The position numbers and the translations under genes were made by a program. From contig JAJFPB010000001.1 of NCBI GenBank assembly GCA_020881915.1, positions 5,208,001-5,272,000 of the forward strand: a stretch of DNA of 64,000 bases, in the 5' to 3' direction. Source of the DNA: Paramyrothecium sp. XJ0827 (lineage: Eukaryota; Ascomycota; Sordariomycetes; Hypocreales; Stachybotryaceae). Below are positions 61,318 through 64,000 of this stretch, piece by piece. Under the pieces are notes generated by a model, which was not told where the DNA came from, did not search any database, and saw only the letters and a program-made list of their open reading frames with translations. Numbering within the stretch: the first letter of the stretch is position 1; each line of letters begins with the position of its first letter.

Positions 61318-63587
61318 TCAACATCTCTCAAATACGCGATACAGGCCTTTCAAGTTGGCAACCTCTAGAACGCCGCCATCCATCAGCGACTTGGTCGCCA
61401 CCAACCGCGCCTTGAACGCCGGAAAGAAAATGTGTTCGATTGCCCATCTCAGGTGTTGCCTCCGCGTTTGCATGTCCGCTGGCACTGCGTCGTCCCCTGA
61501 TCCATCGCCATGTGACGCGGGGAGCTGCTCAGGAGCATAAAACTTGGCGAGTTCCCTCAGGAACGTTTGAAAGCATGCCTTTTCCTCGTTCCAGTCCACA
61601 TTGGGACCGAGGTACAGGAGGAAGCGCGGCAGCTTAGCCATCGGGGGCGTGTACCCTTTCATCAGCAACGGAATCGAGACAAGCTCACCCGCCGGGGTGA
61701 TTTCGAGAGAAAAGTACTCTTGAAGCATCTCACGGCGTTCTATGAGCTGGTCTGCGACCCTCCGCACGATGGCATCGACATCAAAGTCCTCGCCCTGGGC
61801 CGCAAACGTCGCCTGCTCGGCCTCTGCGGCCATGCGAAGTAGTTCGGTGAGATCTAGTGGCGGGCTGAGCTGGATTGTCCCGAAATTCCCAAAGTCTGTC
61901 AATCCCACCTGGTAAAAGTACTCGAAACAAGTGTGTCCGTAGTCAATCAGATACAGCTTTACACCCCCTTGAATTGCGGCCAAGCGACGTTTTTCGTCCA
62001 CTATACCAACAAATGTGTGTGAAGCAAAGATTTCTGTTAACTCGCTGTGCATTTCGTCGCGCACCTCGGCGCGTAAGTCTTTGATACTCTTCAGGCGGCA
62101 CAGAACGTGCTCCCGGTCAGTCATTTCATAATCGTTGTTTTCAGGAATTGCTGTAGGTTCGTCGTCTCTGGTCGCTTCTCTGGAGAGCTCCCCTGGCGTA
62201 GTTCTCAAGAACATGCTGGTTATCTTACGCTCGGCCGTATCGGTTCGCACCAAGTCATTGGAATTCCTCCTCCGTTTGCCAGTAGTCTTTGTTCTGTCAG
62301 GCGTGCCATCGTCCGCTGCCTGTGGGGAAGGCTCAGCGGGACGGGCACCGGGTAGAAGCGTCTGGGTCATAAAAGTGCGACTTGTGTCGACAGCAGCCAA
62401 TTCCTCACTGATCTTGTCACAAACTGTATGAATGATCTCGTCCTCGTTCAGGAAATGCACTTCTCGTTTCGTCGGATGAACGTTGACATCAACCCGAGCA
62501 GGATCAATCTCTAGGCTCAAGTAGACAAAGGGGTGCCCGCCTTTAGGTAGATAGTTTGTGTAGGTTTGCTCAATGGCTTTCCGCATAGTTGTCGACTCCA
62601 CGCTCCGGTGGTTAATGAAAAGAAGGAAGGTGGTCTTTTTGATGTGATAGTTGGCGTTGGTAACAAGGCAATCCACTTTGCAGCCCCAGCGTTCGTCAGA
62701 CGTCTCAAACTCAATCAGCTCGTTTGCCACGTTACTTCCGTAGATTTGGCGGATTCGATCTCTTGTGGTAGCCAGCGGGGAGACGGACAAGCTGTTTGTA
62801 GATTCGCCGGATTTCTTGCAGGTGAAACCAACATTCTTACAGTGCACAGCATAGCGGCCGACCATGTCGATGATCTTGTTGAATTCATCTGAAGGGGATC
62901 GAAAAGCACTTCTGCGTGTTGGGATGTTGAAAAACAGATCTTCGACTGTGATTTGAGTGCCCGGGCGGCCAGCCACGCCTTTGGGTTCCGCCGGCTGGCC
63001 CGGTTTAGGAGGAACAAGTCTTCCATCGAGATAGTGAGCGCGCCATGCTAGGGGAGATTCTTTTGTTTTGGTGGTCACAGTCAAGTGGGCAATATGGCTT
63101 ATGCTGGCAAGTGCTTCTCCACGAAAACCGTACGTGGCAATGGAAGTGAGGTCCTCAAACGTGGTGATTTTGGAAGTAGTGTGACGCTCACAAAGAATGG
63201 GCAGGTCCTCCTTCTGCAGTTGTGCGATATTAGCGTCAGCAAATCACAATGCAGTTGCGATGACGAACCTGGATCCCGGAGCCGTTATCGGTGATCTGAA
63301 GCAGCTTGAGCCCACCATCCTTGACAACAACCTCAAGCGAGGTTGAGCCAGCATCAACGGCGTTCTCGATAAGCTCCTTTAGAGCATGGACCGGGGCGAC
63401 AATGATTTCTCCGGCAGCTATTTTGTTCACTACGTCTGGATCCAGCGCCTGTTCGCTCCGATTAGCGAGTACATTGTCTGGGATATAGAAGAGGTGCCCG
63501 CACCCTGATTCTATGGGCAGGGCGTGGCCCATCATCGGGAGCACCCTCTGCCTTCCTCTTGCCGCCTACGACCTGGTCCACCTCCAT
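61318..63587 (-). CDS. mlh1: DNA mismatch repair protein MLH1, 3 exons
   Basis: Minus-strand exons are 63587-63504, 63448-63269 and 63213-61318, giving about 719 aa; both introns are 55 bp. The N-terminal GHKL ATPase is intact: ELIENAVDAGS (Glu53 and Asn57), DNGSGI, TTSKITTFEDL and YGFRGEALASI at about residues 116-125. The transducer segment has NVHPTKREVHFLNED. A long Ser/Arg-rich linker leads to the PMS1-interaction domain ending VFERC, the conserved MLH1 C-terminus. MutL-alpha (MLH1-PMS1) acts after MutS in mismatch repair. The first 28 residues before IRALDPDVVNKI are an extension with GGKRKAEG. An ACGCGT box lies about 260 bp upstream. Confidence 0.97.
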
Positions 63588-64000
63588 AATGCGATTCGAG
63601 TGGGGGCTGTTGTTTGATGGTAGAGGTAGAGATGTGGACGGGAAGCCACACAATGCAGTGCCTCGCCAAAGAAAAGCGTCACTAAGGATGGACCAGCAGC
63701 TTGGCCATGACGTCAAGGTATCAAAGGATGAACCGCTTTCGGAATGTGTGAATAACTTGTTGTAAGACAAAGATAATTACGACAAGGCATACACAGACAG
63801 TTGCTGGATGATGGAAAAAGCCTTGGTTTACAGATTGCTAGTGACGCGTGATGTGCACGTTGGCACGTGATAGCGGCTTCAGGTAAGGTACCGTAAGGCA
63901 GGTACGGGAAGAAGGTACAGGAGGTTTGGCCCTTGGGCTTGGCTGGGCAGCCAGTGGCTGCCACGACGGTCCGACATTCCAGCCCAGGCCCTGTAGGACT
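63588..64000. other. upstream region of mlh1, end of window
   Basis: No gene is supported. It carries an ACGCGT hexamer at 63844 and a GGTACC motif near 63886. Confidence 0.45.
63844..63849. promoter_or_regulatory. MCB-like hexamer (ACGCGT) upstream of mlh1
   Basis: The hexamer GTGACGCGTGA lies about 257 bp upstream of the mlh1 ATG. It is palindromic, so orientation is not defined. MBF-type regulation is an inference, as for ssb2. Confidence 0.4.

Overview
The window is nuclear DNA of a filamentous ascomycete, most likely a Sordariomycete and plausibly in Hypocreales; the genus cannot be fixed from sequence alone. The evidence is short spliceosomal introns (mostly 49-115 bp, GTRNGT donors, CTRAC-like branch sites), GC-rich coding exons, pyrimidine-rich leaders upstream of ATGs, and fungal-type proteins (Ufe1, End3, Apl2, a Zn2Cys6 factor, a GPI-anchored Ser/Thr-rich wall protein). 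I rebuilt exon chains by requiring frame continuity, splice consensus and family-conserved junction residues, and found 20 protein-coding genes. No convincing tRNA, rRNA, transposon or CRISPR was seen.

Layout. 0-22 kb: a Rad51-paralogue-like recombinase, a BTB-bromodomain protein, a GPI-anchored Cys-rich surface protein, an AIF/FSP1-like oxidoreductase convergent with end3, isopentenyl-diphosphate isomerase, RPA2, and a peroxisomal Lon protease ending in SRL. 22-33 kb: an 11.7-kb stretch with no supportable gene, which ends as the C/T-rich leader of a PAS-Zn2Cys6 regulator. 33-47 kb: that regulator, aspartate aminotransferase, the syntaxin Ufe1, a DHA1-type MFS transporter, EMC4 and an AP-complex beta subunit. 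49-64 kb: a UBL3/MUB-type prenylated ubiquitin-fold protein, the proteasome chaperone Ump1, a soluble twin-ATPase ABC protein, a DUF202 membrane protein, a type II glycosyltransferase-like protein, the ribosomal-protein importer Syo1, and MLH1.

The region is housekeeping and mostly unrelated in pathway; neighbours are often divergent (end3/idi1, ssb2/lon2, ufe1/MFS, emc4/apl2, ump1/ABC, GT/syo1) or tightly convergent (AIF/end3, MFS/emc4, DUF202/GT, syo1/mlh1). Three genes act in DNA metabolism (Rad51-like, RPA2, MLH1), and two of them (ssb2, mlh1) carry an ACGCGT MCB-like hexamer upstream.

I found no clearly new multi-gene system. The most notable points are a bromodomain whose acetyl-lysine Asn is replaced by Trp, a Rad51 paralogue lacking the Walker B Asp, start codons isolated on 3-4 nt exons (ump1, ssb2) plus an 8-nt internal exon, a fungal UBL3 with the same CCVIL end as I recall for animal UBL3, a long gene-poor leader, and a dispersed GGTACC-core motif concentrated between genes.
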